Assembly: GCA_028697255.1 (NCBI GenBank)
Contig: JAQVFM010000004.1
Location: 1-59,175, forward strand
DNA from: Oscillospiraceae bacterium
GTDB lineage: Bacteria > Bacillota > Clostridia > Oscillospirales > Acutalibacteraceae
Direction of reading: 5' to 3'
Length of the DNA: 59,175 nt
Shown piece after piece: positions 19,246-27,113 of the stretch. The notes beneath the pieces were generated by a model. It did not search any database, was not told the DNA's origin, and saw only the letters and a list, made by a program, of their open reading frames with translations. Made by a program: the position numbers and the translations under genes. The stretch's first letter is position 1. The number at the start of each line of letters is the position of its first letter.

Positions 19246-19911
19246 TTATTTGCCGCCTCCTTCTTTTTTGGATTTGGCCGTCGTTCCCAACACCTCACCG
19301 CGGTAGATCCATACTTTGACACCGATGCGACCATAAGTGGTGTGGGCTTCGGCAAACCCGTAATCAATGTCGGCGCGCAATGTCTGCAGCGGAATGGTAC
19401 CCTCATGATAGTGCTCGGTACGCGCAATTTCGGCGCCGCCCAAACGACCTGACACCTGCGTCTTTATGCCCTTTACTCCGAGCCTCATTGCACGGCCGAT
19501 TGCCTGCTTCATTGCACGTCTGAAAGATGTGCGCTTTTCTAACTGCGCAGCAATACTTTCTGCAACGAGCTGAGCGTTTGCATCGGGGTTGCGCACTTCA
19601 ACAATGTTGATTAGTGTGGGTTTGCCAAGCATTTTTTGGCATTCCCTGCGCAGCTTCTCAATTTCGGTTCCGCCTTTGCCTATAACAATGCCCGGTCTTG
19701 CACAATGAATATTAATACGAACCCGCGAAGCATCGCGCTCGATTTCAATTTGTGGAACACCTGCACCGTAAAGCTTAGTTTTAAGATATTTGCGTAGCTT
19801 ATAGTCAGAAATTAAGGTATCGGCAAACTCACTTTTCTTGACAAACCAGCGAGAGTTCCAGTCCTTAATAACTCCGACTCTAAGACCTTGCGGATTAACT
19901 TTTTGTCCCAT
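19246..19911 (-). CDS. rpsC: 30S ribosomal protein S3
   Basis: mRNA-entry protein with helicase-like role together with S4 and S5. 221 residues: KH domain ([18 protein letters not shown]) and C-terminal domain with [25 protein letters not shown]. Ends in a basic KSKKEGGGK tail. Confidence 0.98.
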   Translation of the reverse strand: MGQKVNPQGLRVGVIKDWNSRWFVKKSEFADTLISDYKLRKYLKTKLYGAGVPQIEIERDASRVRINIHCARPGIVIGKGGTEIEKLRRECQKMLGKPTLINIVEVRNPDANAQLVAESIAAQLEKRTSFRRAMKQAIGRAMRLGVKGIKTQVSGRLGGAEIARTEHYHEGTIPLQTLRADIDYGFAEAHTTYGRIGVKVWIYRGEVLGTTAKSKKEGGGK

Positions 19912-19926
19912 AATACTCCTCCTCGC

Positions 19927-20262
19927 CTATTCCTTTTCCCTGAGCACAAGGGTTATGTGTGATGTCCTCTTGTTGATGCGGTACGCACGACCGTGTGCTC
20001 TCGGACGGATTCGCTTAAGAATGGGGCCGGGACATACATAACACTCGTCGACATAAAGGCTGCTGCGTTCCATATTGTTGTTGTTTTCCGCATTTGATAT
20101 GGCCGACTCAAGAAGCTTTTCGAGATATTCGCAAGCCGCCTTTGGAGTGTTTTTTAATATTGCCAGCGCGACGTCAACCGGCTTGTTACGGATAAGGTCG
20201 AGAACAATCGCAACCTTCCGAGGGGAAATACGGGCATATTTTATTTGCGCCCTTGCTTCCAT
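19927..20262 (-). CDS. rplV: 50S ribosomal protein L22
   Basis: Lines the peptide exit tunnel. 111 residues, starting [22 protein letters not shown]; the tunnel loop with [21 protein letters not shown] is intact, the region where macrolide resistance changes occur in other species. Confidence 0.98.
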   Translation of the reverse strand: MEARAQIKYARISPRKVAIVLDLIRNKPVDVALAILKNTPKAACEYLEKLLESAISNAENNNNMERSSLYVDECYVCPGPILKRIRPRAHGRAYRINKRTSHITLVLREKE

Positions 20263-20285
20263 TTGGTTTCTCTCCTTTCAGCAGC

Positions 20286-20564
20286 TTATCGGCTGGCGGT
20301 CGTTTTGGACCCCGCATGACCTCTAAAGGTGCGGGTGGGAGCAAACTCTCCCAGCTTATGACCTACCATATCCTCTGTAATATATACAGGCACATGCTTG
20401 CGTCCGTCGTGGACTGCTATCGTATGCCCTACAAAATCCGGAAATATAGTGGATGCGCGACTCCATGTTTTCAATATCTTTTTTTCTCCGGTTTTGTTCA
20501 TTTCCTGAATCCTTTTGAGCAGCGCAGGCTGTACGAAAGGACCCTTCTTTACGCTTCTACCCAT
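20286..20564 (-). CDS. rpsS: 30S ribosomal protein S19
   Basis: Head protein. 92 residues: [19 protein letters not shown] start and signature [28 protein letters not shown]. Confidence 0.98.
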   Translation of the reverse strand: MGRSVKKGPFVQPALLKRIQEMNKTGEKKILKTWSRASTIFPDFVGHTIAVHDGRKHVPVYITEDMVGHKLGEFAPTRTFRGHAGSKTTASR

Positions 20565-20584
20565 AAATAATGAATCTCCTTTCG

Positions 20585-21418
20585 TTACTTACTGCCACGG
20601 CGCTTGACAATAAATTTGTCGGTACGGCTGTGGCGTGCGCGTGTTTTGTACCCCAAGGTAGGCTTGCCCCACGGTGTAACAGGGCTGGGAAGACCTATCG
20701 GCGATTTGCCCTCGCCGCCGCCGTGCGGGTGATCAACAGGGTTCATAGCAGAGCCTCGGACCGAAGGCCTGAACCCCAAGTGACGCTTGACGCCTGCCTT
20801 GCCTAATTTAACGTTTTCATGATCAACATTGCCGACCTGTCCGATGGTTGCCATGCAATTGAGTGGTACATATCTCATTTCGCCTGATGGCAGTCTGATT
20901 AAGGCCATATTGTTTTCCTTGCTCATAAGCTGCGCCATTGTTCCGGCGCTGCGCGCAAGCTGCGCCCCTTTGCCGGGGTGCATTTCAACATTGTGAATAA
21001 ATGTTCCGGTGGGGATATTGGCAAGCTTTAGAGCGTTGCCGGCCTTTATATCAACATGCTCGCCGGATATAACAGTATCCCCGACCTTTAGCCCCTGCGG
21101 AGCTATAATATATCTTTTTTCGCCGTCGTCATACTGCACAAGGGCAATATGTGCGCTGCGGTTCGGATCATATTCAAGCGTGAGCACTTTGGCGGGCATT
21201 TCTGTTTTATTACGTTTAAAATCAATAATTCTGTATTTGCGCCGATTTCCTCCGCCTCTGTGGCGTACTGTAATACGACCATAATTGTTGCGGCCGGCCT
21301 TTTTTGTAAGAGGAGCTAAAAGGCTCTTTTCCGGTTCCACTTTGGACAGGTTGCTATAGTCTATCTTTGACATATCGCGTCGTCCGGGAGTGGTCGGCTT
21401 ATATAACTTTATTGCCAT
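20585..21418 (-). CDS. rplB: 50S ribosomal protein L2
   Basis: Core protein at the peptidyl transferase region. 277 residues; SH3-like and OB domains, with the [16 protein letters not shown] signature containing the conserved His near the active centre. Confidence 0.98.
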   Translation of the reverse strand: MAIKLYKPTTPGRRDMSKIDYSNLSKVEPEKSLLAPLTKKAGRNNYGRITVRHRGGGNRRKYRIIDFKRNKTEMPAKVLTLEYDPNRSAHIALVQYDDGEKRYIIAPQGLKVGDTVISGEHVDIKAGNALKLANIPTGTFIHNVEMHPGKGAQLARSAGTMAQLMSKENNMALIRLPSGEMRYVPLNCMATIGQVGNVDHENVKLGKAGVKRHLGFRPSVRGSAMNPVDHPHGGGEGKSPIGLPSPVTPWGKPTLGYKTRARHSRTDKFIVKRRGSK

Positions 21419-21526
21419 GGTTTTATCACTCTCCTAATTTCTGGCTTAGCGGGATATTTCTCGGTTTAGGCGCCTTGAAATCCCATACATTGCCCGGCCT
21501 TATAAAAGGCCACTTGCCTCAAATAA

Positions 21527-21817
21527 TTAAAACAAGCCGTCAAAAAACTCAATTGTCTTAGAATCGTTTGTCAATGTAACGATCGCTTTTTTCCACGAGG
21601 GGGTATACCCTTCGAATCTGCCTTGCCGGCGAAAGCGTCCTTTCATGCTGACGGTATTGACCTTGTCGACTTTCACGCCGAAAATCTCTTCAACCGCCCG
21701 AGCGATTTGGATTTTGTTTGCGCCTTTAGCTACACGAAAAGTGTACTTCTTGTCGCCTAATAACCCAACCGATTTTTCTGTAACCACAGGCGCCAAAATA
21801 ATGTCGCGAGCGTTCAT
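21527..21817 (-). CDS. rplW: 50S ribosomal protein L23
   Basis: Exit-site protein that docks trigger factor and SRP. 96 residues; ILAPVVTEKSVGLLGDKKYTFRVAKGANKIQIARAVEEIF is typical. One-base overlap with the rplD stop (TAATG). The 108-base gap to rplB is the widest in the S10 part after rpsJ-rplC. Confidence 0.97.
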   Translation of the reverse strand: MNARDIILAPVVTEKSVGLLGDKKYTFRVAKGANKIQIARAVEEIFGVKVDKVNTVSMKGRFRRQGRFEGYTPSWKKAIVTLTNDSKTIEFFDGLF

Positions 21818-22440
21818 TATTTGTACACCTCCTCGATTTTTGACACGGCATCTCTGACGACAATAAATTTGTCGGCATTGAGAATATCATATACATTAAG
21901 TGTGTTGACCTGTGCAGTTTTGACACCGGGAATGTTGCGGGACGATTTGATAACATTGTTGTCCGGCTCGGACAGCACAATCAAAGCCTTGCTGTCGACA
22001 CCCAGAGCTCCCAAAACATTCACCATGGATTTTGTCTTTATTTCATCAAGCTTAAGCGATTCAACTACAATCATGTCGCCCGATGCAACCTTTGAGGAAA
22101 ATGCAGATTTGAATGCAAGCCGCCTGACTTTTTTGGGCAGCGAGAGTCTAAAGCTGCGTGGTTTGGGACCATGCGCAACTCCGCCGTGTGTCCATTGCGG
22201 AGATCGGATCGAGCCGTGACGGGCATGTCCTGTTCCCTTTTGTCTCCACGGCTTTTTGCCGCCGCCGCGCACTTCGGCGCGTGTCAGTGTAGACTGGTTG
22301 CCCTGCCGCTGATTGGCTAAATAATTTACCACCGCACTATGAAGCACGGTTTTATTTGGTTGAATCCCGAAAACCTCATCGCTAAGCTCAATTTTTCCGG
22401 TTTCCTTTCCGGTCATATCATAAACAGATACTGTGGGCAT
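21817..22440 (-). CDS. rplD: 50S ribosomal protein L4
   Basis: 207 residues. Tunnel-constriction loop KKPWRQKGTGHARHGSIRSPQW is intact. In Gammaproteobacteria L4 represses the S10 operon by acting on its leader; here the leader has a different-looking structure with a terminator, so an L4 role would be guesswork. Confidence 0.98.
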   Translation of the reverse strand: MPTVSVYDMTGKETGKIELSDEVFGIQPNKTVLHSAVVNYLANQRQGNQSTLTRAEVRGGGKKPWRQKGTGHARHGSIRSPQWTHGGVAHGPKPRSFRLSLPKKVRRLAFKSAFSSKVASGDMIVVESLKLDEIKTKSMVNVLGALGVDSKALIVLSEPDNNVIKSSRNIPGVKTAQVNTLNVYDILNADKFIVVRDAVSKIEEVYK

Positions 22441-22458
22441 ATTGATTTCCTCCTTCCC

Positions 22459-23094
22459 TTACGCCTTTTTAACGGTTTCAGAGAGAACCACAATACTGCC
22501 ACGCGGACCGGGAACCGCGCCGCGAACAGCAATAAGATTATTCTCTGCGTCAACCTTGACAACATCAAGGTTTTGAACGGTTACGCGTTCTGCGCCCATA
22601 TGGCCGGCGCTCTTTTTTCCCTTGAAAACGCGCGATGGCGACGAGTTTGCACCTGTCGCGCCTCCGCGTCTGGCTACAGGGCCTGTACCGTGAGATTCCT
22701 TAAGGCGGCCAAAGCCCCAGCGCTTAATAACACCTGCAAACCCTTTACCCTTGCTTGTTCCGGTAACATCTACGCGGTCGCCGGGCTTAAAAGTATCGAC
22801 TTTGATTATATCGCCGATATTGAAAGAATCGCAGTCATCAAAACGAAATTCGCGCAAAACTTTTTTGGGAGCGACATCGGCCTTGTCAAAGTGCCCTTTT
22901 AACGGTTTATTAACTCTTTTGACCGATACATCTCCAAACCCCATCTGTACCGCAACATAACCGTCATTTTCTTTTGTTTTTTTCTGAACCACCGGGCACG
23001 GACCGGCTTCAATAACGGTGACGGGCACAACATTGCCTTTTTGGTCAAAAACCTGAGTCATACCGACTTTTTTGCCGATAATGCCTTTTTGCAT
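22459..23094 (-). CDS. rplC: 50S ribosomal protein L3
   Basis: Early assembly protein reaching to the peptidyl transferase centre. 211 residues: [17 protein letters not shown] start, and the loop [20 protein letters not shown] with [20 protein letters not shown] precedes the ATG. Confidence 0.98.
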   Translation of the reverse strand: MQKGIIGKKVGMTQVFDQKGNVVPVTVIEAGPCPVVQKKTKENDGYVAVQMGFGDVSVKRVNKPLKGHFDKADVAPKKVLREFRFDDCDSFNIGDIIKVDTFKPGDRVDVTGTSKGKGFAGVIKRWGFGRLKESHGTGPVARRGGATGANSSPSRVFKGKKSAGHMGAERVTVQNLDVVKVDAENNLIAVRGAVPGPRGSIVVLSETVKKA

Positions 23095-23180
23095 ATTCTA
23101 TACCTCCTTGGTTATTGGTTGATTCCCGCTTGGGAAACCAACATGACCTCGCCGGTGAATAAACAAACCGAAGCTATAAT

Positions 23181-23492
23181 TTACAGTTTGATTTCAATTT
23201 CAACTCCGGCGGGGAGTTCAAGACCCATGAGGGCCTCAACTGTTTTATTGGAAGGGCGGAGTATATCCACCAATCTCTTGTGTGTGCGCATTTCAAACTG
23301 CTCACGAGAGTCCTTGTACTTGTGAACGGCACGAAGTATTGTTACTACTTCCTTCTCGGTGGGCAGAGGTACCGGTCCGGAAACACGGGCGCCGGTCCGC
23401 CGTGCGGTCTCTACAATCTTTTCTGAAGACTGATCAACAAGCTGATGATCATACCCCTTGATGCGAATACGGATTTTTTCTTTGACTGCCAC
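23181..23492 (-). CDS. rpsJ: 30S ribosomal protein S10
   Basis: Head protein, also the NusE antitermination partner of NusB. 103 residues, starting with GTG 23492 ([19 protein letters not shown]) after AAAGGAGG. Signature [16 protein letters not shown] is intact. First gene of the ribosomal operon. Confidence 0.98.
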   Translation of the reverse strand: MAVKEKIRIRIKGYDHQLVDQSSEKIVETARRTGARVSGPVPLPTEKEVVTILRAVHKYKDSREQFEMRTHKRLVDILRPSNKTVEALMGLELPAGVEIEIKL

Positions 23493-23808
23493 AAAAAACG
23501 CCTCCTTTGAATATAGTTGGCGGGCAACGTTAAATCTTCACACACCGCCGGGTGTTTCATCTGCCGGCGGTAAAAAAACCGGATTGCTGCCTTTGCAGCG
23601 AGTCCGGGTGAAATTCAACGCCTTTCGTACAGCACACTTCTTTGCAACCCAAAAAGAATTGCCGTACGGTTAATGGTCGCCCGGTTTAAAATCGGACATA
23701 CTCAGCGGAAAAACCGGCAAATTGCCGCAACCTCCCGCGTCATCGCATATCGTGCAGTCTGGTGACATAAACGTAAAAACGCCTTAAACATCCCTGTTTT
23801 TAGTCACG
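23493..23808 (-). promoter_or_regulatory. Structured leader of the S10 operon
   Basis: About 310 untranslated bases lie between the promoter and rpsJ. Besides the terminator hairpin (separate entry), a second stem CCGCCGG/CCGGCGG (23545-23551 with 23564-23570) lies just downstream. The sequence CACCCGG occurs in both stems, so alternative pairing is possible. No known leader family was recognised. Confidence 0.6.
23572..23607 (-). terminator. Intrinsic terminator (attenuator candidate) in the S10 leader
   Basis: On the minus strand CCGGA (23607-23603) pairs with TCCGG (23583-23579), enclosing an inner GCTGC/GCAGC stem (23599-23595 with 23590-23586), and seven T follow (23578-23572). It stands between the only strong promoter and rpsJ, with no gene upstream to terminate, so it most likely regulates entry into the ribosomal operon. 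Confidence 0.8.
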
Positions 23809-23815
23809 CCCAATT

Positions 23816-23844
23816 ATATTACATGATAACTATTGAAAAAGCAA
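23816..23844 (-). promoter_or_regulatory. Promoter of the S10-spc-alpha block
   Basis: TTGCTT (23844-23839), 17-base spacer and TAATAT (23821-23816) on the minus strand. It is the only good promoter seen ahead of rpsJ. Confidence 0.7.
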
Positions 23845-23937
23845 GTACTTTTTTTATATTTTTCAATTTTTTTGGTTTCAAACTCTTTGGTTATGAGCAT
23901 CACGTCCCTTCATAGCTAAAATCATATTATTTAACAC

Positions 23938-23966
23938 TTGACAAACAGGTTGGGAACGTCTATATT
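23938..23966 (+). promoter_or_regulatory. Promoter of the TPP-controlled thiT transcript
   Basis: TTGACA (23938-23943), 17-base spacer, TATATT (23961-23966), about 45 bases before the riboswitch. Divergent from the ribosomal promoter. Confidence 0.8.
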
Positions 23967-24011
23967 AAATGTGCGGTTACCGCTGAAAACAGAAAACAAA
24001 ATATAAAAAAG

Positions 24012-24100
24012 ACAAGGGGTGCTGGCAGATCGGCCGGCTGAGAATAAGTCCGCGACTTTAAACCCTGAAACCTGATCCGGATAATACCGGCGGAGGGATG
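24012..24100 (+). promoter_or_regulatory. TPP riboswitch (THI element)
   Basis: Contains all conserved blocks of the family in order: GGGGTGC, the CTGAGA pyrimidine-sensor turn, ACCCTGAAACCTGATC, GGATAATACC and GGCGGAGGGA. It binds thiamin pyrophosphate. With the hairpin at 24138 it should switch off thiT transcription when TPP is plentiful. Confidence 0.97.
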
Positions 24101-24137
24101 TTTTTATTAACCCGATTTGATTTTCGGCTAAAATTAT

Positions 24138-24166
24138 AAACCTCCACGGTGTGGAGGTTTTATCTT
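24138..24166 (+). terminator. Riboswitch-controlled terminator
   Basis: AAACCTCCAC (24138-24147) pairs perfectly with GTGGAGGTTT (24151-24160), loop GGT, followed by TATCTTTTTT. Its position 40 bases after the aptamer fits transcriptional control. Confidence 0.8.
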
Positions 24167-24214
24167 TTTTAAAGCTTTGTTAGTTTTTGTAAAATTTTTG
24201 AAAGGGGTTTAATA

Positions 24215-25228
24215 ATGAAAACCACCAAAACGCTATTTTTGGCCGAAAGCGGCATTATGCTTTCCATTGCAACAATATTAAGTATGGTGCCAATTATCAA
24301 CCTGCCCTATGGCGGCAGCGTAACGGCTTTTAGTATGCTTCCCATTATTATTGTAGCCTATCGCCGTGGCATTAAACAAGGACTTTTTACGGCACTTGCA
24401 TTCGGATTACTGCAAATGCTGTTAGGTTTAAACAACCTGTCCTACGCTACATCGGAATGGGCGGCTGTTACCATTATTTTTCTTGACTATATAGCGGCAT
24501 TTGCCGTATTAGGATTTGGCGGAATATTCCGCAAGCACTTTGAATCCCAGGCAAAGGGACTTGTGGCGGGTATTTTACTGGTCTGCCTGCTGCGCTATGT
24601 CGCCCATGTCATATCGGGCTGCACCGTATGGGCGGGAGTATCAATACCCAGTGCCGACGGGCTTTTGTTTTCACTTATTTACAATGCAACATATATGCTG
24701 CCCGAAACCCTTGTCACAGTTGTCGGCGCACTCACTCTTTCGCGCATGGTAGATATCCGAGGTGAATCAATTGCACGAACCGTGCCGCGTTCCAAAGCCC
24801 CCGACTTGGCATTACTGTTTTCGGGGATAAGCAAAGCATTGCTTGCCGCAGGCATTATTACAGATATTGTGCTTGTGTTTTCAAAAATACAAAACGCTGA
24901 TACCGGAGAATTTGATATAACACAGATTGCTGAGGTTAACTGGACGCTGTTTATTTGGGTGACGGCCCTGGCAACGATGCTTGCCTTGCTTTTTGGAGCA
25001 CTCGCAAAGCGCGTTTCGGCAAACAGCAGCATAAAGCTGGGTAGACTATCACTAACTTTACCAGTTGCCGGAGCCGTGGCTTCCGCAATTTTCTTTGTGG
25101 TTAACGCTGCACTTTTACTGTTTAAAGGAGCTGCAACTCCTGCTGAAATAATCAGGGTTGTTATTTCAGCGCTTGTTGTTTTGATTTTTTTGGTAATTAT
25201 AAGGCGCATGCGTATACATGCAAAATAA
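24215..25228 (+). CDS. thiT: Thiamin ECF transporter S component ThiT with C-terminal membrane extension
   Basis: Membrane protein that captures thiamin for the energy-coupling-factor transporter. The first 190 or so residues are the ThiT fold: LPYGGSVTAFSMLPI, RRGIKQGLFTALAFGLLQMLLG, LDYIAAFAVLGFGG, and RYVAHVISG ... YNATYMLPE, which build the binding site. Typical ThiT ends there (about 180-200 residues); this one continues to 337 residues with about four more hydrophobic helices (near 198-222, 246-270, 281-303 and 312-332). That part is not recognised. The shared EcfA/EcfT genes are not in the window. Controlled by the TPP riboswitch upstream. Confidence 0.92.
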   Translation: MKTTKTLFLAESGIMLSIATILSMVPIINLPYGGSVTAFSMLPIIIVAYRRGIKQGLFTALAFGLLQMLLGLNNLSYATSEWAAVTIIFLDYIAAFAVLGFGGIFRKHFESQAKGLVAGILLVCLLRYVAHVISGCTVWAGVSIPSADGLLFSLIYNATYMLPETLVTVVGALTLSRMVDIRGESIARTVPRSKAPDLALLFSGISKALLAAGIITDIVLVFSKIQNADTGEFDITQIAEVNWTLFIWVTALATMLALLFGALAKRVSANSSIKLGRLSLTLPVAGAVASAIFFVVNAALLLFKGAATPAEIIRVVISALVVLIFLVIIRRMRIHAK

Positions 25229-25322
25229 AAATTCATAATGACAATGCTTCTACGACATAATATTAAAGGGATTAAATTTAAGATTATTAGTTGTCGGCGG
25301 ATTTTAAGTTAGGGGGATTGTC

Positions 25323-25520
25323 ATGAAAAGCAAAACAGTAGCGCTTATACTATCAATTTTTCTCGGGGAATTCGGAGTTGACCGCTTTTATGTCGGTAAG
25401 ATTGGAACAGGAATTCTCAAGCTGCTTACGGCGGGTGGGCTTGGGATATGGTGGCTGATTGATATTATTTTAATAGCAACAAATAATTTTACCGATAAAT
25501 GGGGCAACAAGCTCAGATAA
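25323..25520 (+). CDS. TM2 domain protein
   Basis: 65-residue membrane protein made entirely of a TM2 domain: two helices joined by a short turn, with the family signatures FLGEFGVDRFYVGKIGTGILKLLT and GGLGIWWLIDIILI. Function of small bacterial TM2 proteins is unknown. AGGGGGA precedes the ATG. Monocistronic, followed by a terminator. Confidence 0.92.
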   Translation: MKSKTVALILSIFLGEFGVDRFYVGKIGTGILKLLTAGGLGIWWLIDIILIATNNFTDKWGNKLR

Positions 25521-25535
25521 CCAAAGATCGCGATA

Positions 25536-25570
25536 AGGGCAGGACCGAATTATTCGGCTCTGCCCCTTTA
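25536..25570. terminator. Terminator between TM2 and cupin genes
   Basis: AGGGCAGGACCGAA (25536-25549) pairs, with two mismatches, with TTCGGCTCTGCCCCT (from 25552), followed by TTTATAC. It stands between converging genes and may serve both. Confidence 0.65.
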
Positions 25571-25581
25571 TACTTATATTA

Positions 25582-26076
25582 TTAATATTCGTGTTCTTGC
25601 TCTGCATCTTTTTTTGTTACATGAACTGTGCCAAACGGGTGCTGGGGCGGTGCATATATGGAATACAATTTAATCGGCACGCGACCGGTATTAACTAAGT
25701 TATGCCACTTGCCGGCGGGTATTAAGATTACATAATCGTTATATACCCGTTTTCTGAAGTCTAAATTATTTCTACTGTCTCCCATCATTACGACCCCTTG
25801 GCCTTGTTCGATTCGTAGAAATTGGTCAAGGTCATTATGAATTTCCAGACCAATATCTTGCCCGGGTTTGATGCTCATTAATGTTAGCTGCAAATGATTT
25901 CCTGTCCATAACGCGGTACGGAAATAATTATTCTGCAAGGTTGCTTTTTCAATGTTGATCACGAACGGGTTTGGACCATAATCATTGGATTTTGGGCTGT
26001 ATTTTGGACTTGGACGTTGAGAGGAACCCATGCGTATTAATTTTTCATACGGATTTGAACTGTAATCATTATTCAT
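25582..26076 (-). CDS. Cupin domain protein
   Basis: 164 residues: a disordered Ser/Pro/Asn-rich N-terminus (1-35) and one cupin barrel. Cupin motif 1 appears as GLEIHNDLDQFLRIEQGQG, motif 2 as PAGKWHNLVNTG, so two of the usual metal-binding His/Glu positions remain. Proteins of this layout in spore formers are annotated as cupins of unknown substrate. The start has GGAAATCC-poor context (AAAGGAAATCCGAT), but no better start exists. Next to sporulation genes, which may or may not be meaningful. Confidence 0.85.
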   Translation of the reverse strand: MNNDYSSNPYEKLIRMGSSQRPSPKYSPKSNDYGPNPFVINIEKATLQNNYFRTALWTGNHLQLTLMSIKPGQDIGLEIHNDLDQFLRIEQGQGVVMMGDSRNNLDFRKRVYNDYVILIPAGKWHNLVNTGRVPIKLYSIYAPPQHPFGTVHVTKKDAEQEHEY

Positions 26077-26167
26077 ATCGGATTTCCTTTCATCAGCTAT
26101 TATTAACAGAATATGCTAATTATTAAGTGCCAGTGAATATACAATAACAAAAGCTTTCATAATAGGT

Positions 26168-26201
26168 AAACGCAGGGCGGATATACCGTCCTGCGTTTTT
26201 T
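26168..26201 (+). terminator. Strong hairpin with T-run and no obvious upstream gene
   Basis: AAACGCAGGGCGG (26168-26180) pairs along 13 positions (one G-T) with CCGTCCTGCGTTT (26186-26198) and six T follow (26196-26201). On the plus strand nothing is coded before it back to the TM2 gene. It is the only notable structure in the 313-base gap 26077-26389; the rest shows nothing I can name. Confidence 0.6.
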
Positions 26202-26389
26202 GCGCTTGAATACAGATGCGCGCTTTGGGGGATGCCACTTGCACCGCCTGTGAAAAGTGAATAAATAAAACAATATTCAACTTTTTAATTCAGGCAAGCA
26301 TCGAGACAGAGGAAATGTCTTAACTAATCTGAATCTGTTTGCATAACAGCTTTGTACGACCTTCTGCCAAAATGTACGATTTATGGTAC

Positions 26390-26494
26390 TTAGCAGCAGC
26401 CACGGTCATCGTCACAGCACAAAAGGATCAATACAATAATAAACAGAATCCATGCGCAATCCATATCGTTAAATAGTTTATTAAGGCCGCCCAT
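26390..26494 (-). CDS. 34-residue Cys-rich membrane micro-protein (sporulation-type)
   Basis: Begins MGGLNKLFNDMDCAWILF, continues as one hydrophobic helix and ends LLCCDDDRGCC. A G-x-LF-x-D-x-C-W start, an Ile/Leu helix and a cysteine cluster at the end is a pattern I associate with tiny YjcZ-like or spore-associated proteins of Clostridia; no function is known. Support as a real gene: AAAGGGGGG upstream of the ATG, sense-like composition, and a sigma-K-like promoter 35 bases upstream. It lies divergent from spoVAC. Confidence 0.7.
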   Translation of the reverse strand: MGGLNKLFNDMDCAWILFIIVLILLCCDDDRGCC

Positions 26495-26528
26495 ATGGGT
26501 TTGCCCCCCCTTTCCTTTTCTCTCATGC

Positions 26529-26555
26529 CATAATATGTGAAATAACAAAAGATGT
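26529..26555 (-). promoter_or_regulatory. Possible sigma-K (late mother-cell) promoter
   Basis: On the minus strand AC (26555-26554), 16 bases, then CATATTATG (26537-26529), against the sigma-K pattern AC-N16/17-CATANNNTA: one mismatch. The pattern is short and could be chance. Confidence 0.35.
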
Positions 26556-26654
26556 TACGTTTAAGCATTGACTTTGAATAATTTACGGCAGGCACGGAAA
26601 AATAGATTTATTAATAACCGATTGCAAAATGCATTAAATAAGGAGGGCATATTT

Positions 26655-27101
26655 GTGGAGGTTACCGGACAAGAATACAGAAAATTGAGTGATCAAGTTG
26701 CACCGCGTTCCCCTGTTTTAAAAAACTGTATCAAGGCATTTTTGATAGGCGGCTTAATATGCGCTATCGGACAAATTATAACCGGCCTTGTGCTGAATAC
26801 GGGTCTTGGCCTAAAAGACGCCCGTCTTATCGGTTCTTCCGTACTGATCGCCTTGAGTGCAATACTGACGGCTCTTAACTTATACGATGATATTGCCAAG
26901 CACGCAGGCGCGGGCACTCTGGTTCCTATAACCGGATTTGCAAACTCTATTGTGGCTCCGGCTATAGAATTTAAGAGTGAAGGGCTTATTATGGGTCTGG
27001 CCGCTAAAATGTTCACTATTGCAGGTCCGGTACTGGTTTATGGTATAACTGCATCAATAATTTATGGGCTGATTCTTAATCTCGTTACAATGTTTAAATA
27101 A
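26655..27101 (+). CDS. spoVAC: Stage V sporulation protein AC
   Basis: Membrane component of the dipicolinic acid channel of spores; in Bacillus it behaves as a mechanosensitive channel. 148 residues from GTG 26655, the site set by AAGGAGG 8 bases upstream and the family start VTGQEYRKL; an ATG further up is unlikely. Motifs: SPVLKNCIKAFLIGGLICAIGQ, LNLYDDIAKHAGAGTLVPITGFANS and the C-terminal helices. Probably expressed in the forespore (a TGAATA at 26575 might be part of a sigma-G promoter, weak). Followed after 12 bases by spoVAD. Confidence 0.96.
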   Translation: MEVTGQEYRKLSDQVAPRSPVLKNCIKAFLIGGLICAIGQIITGLVLNTGLGLKDARLIGSSVLIALSAILTALNLYDDIAKHAGAGTLVPITGFANSIVAPAIEFKSEGLIMGLAAKMFTIAGPVLVYGITASIIYGLILNLVTMFK

Positions 27102-27113
27102 AGGAGGTTAGTT

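Noticed and set aside
24679..25236. 185-codon minus-strand frame opposite the thiT extension
   Set aside because: Composition (Ser, Thr, Ala-rich) and absence of a ribosome site point to a shadow of the membrane domain.
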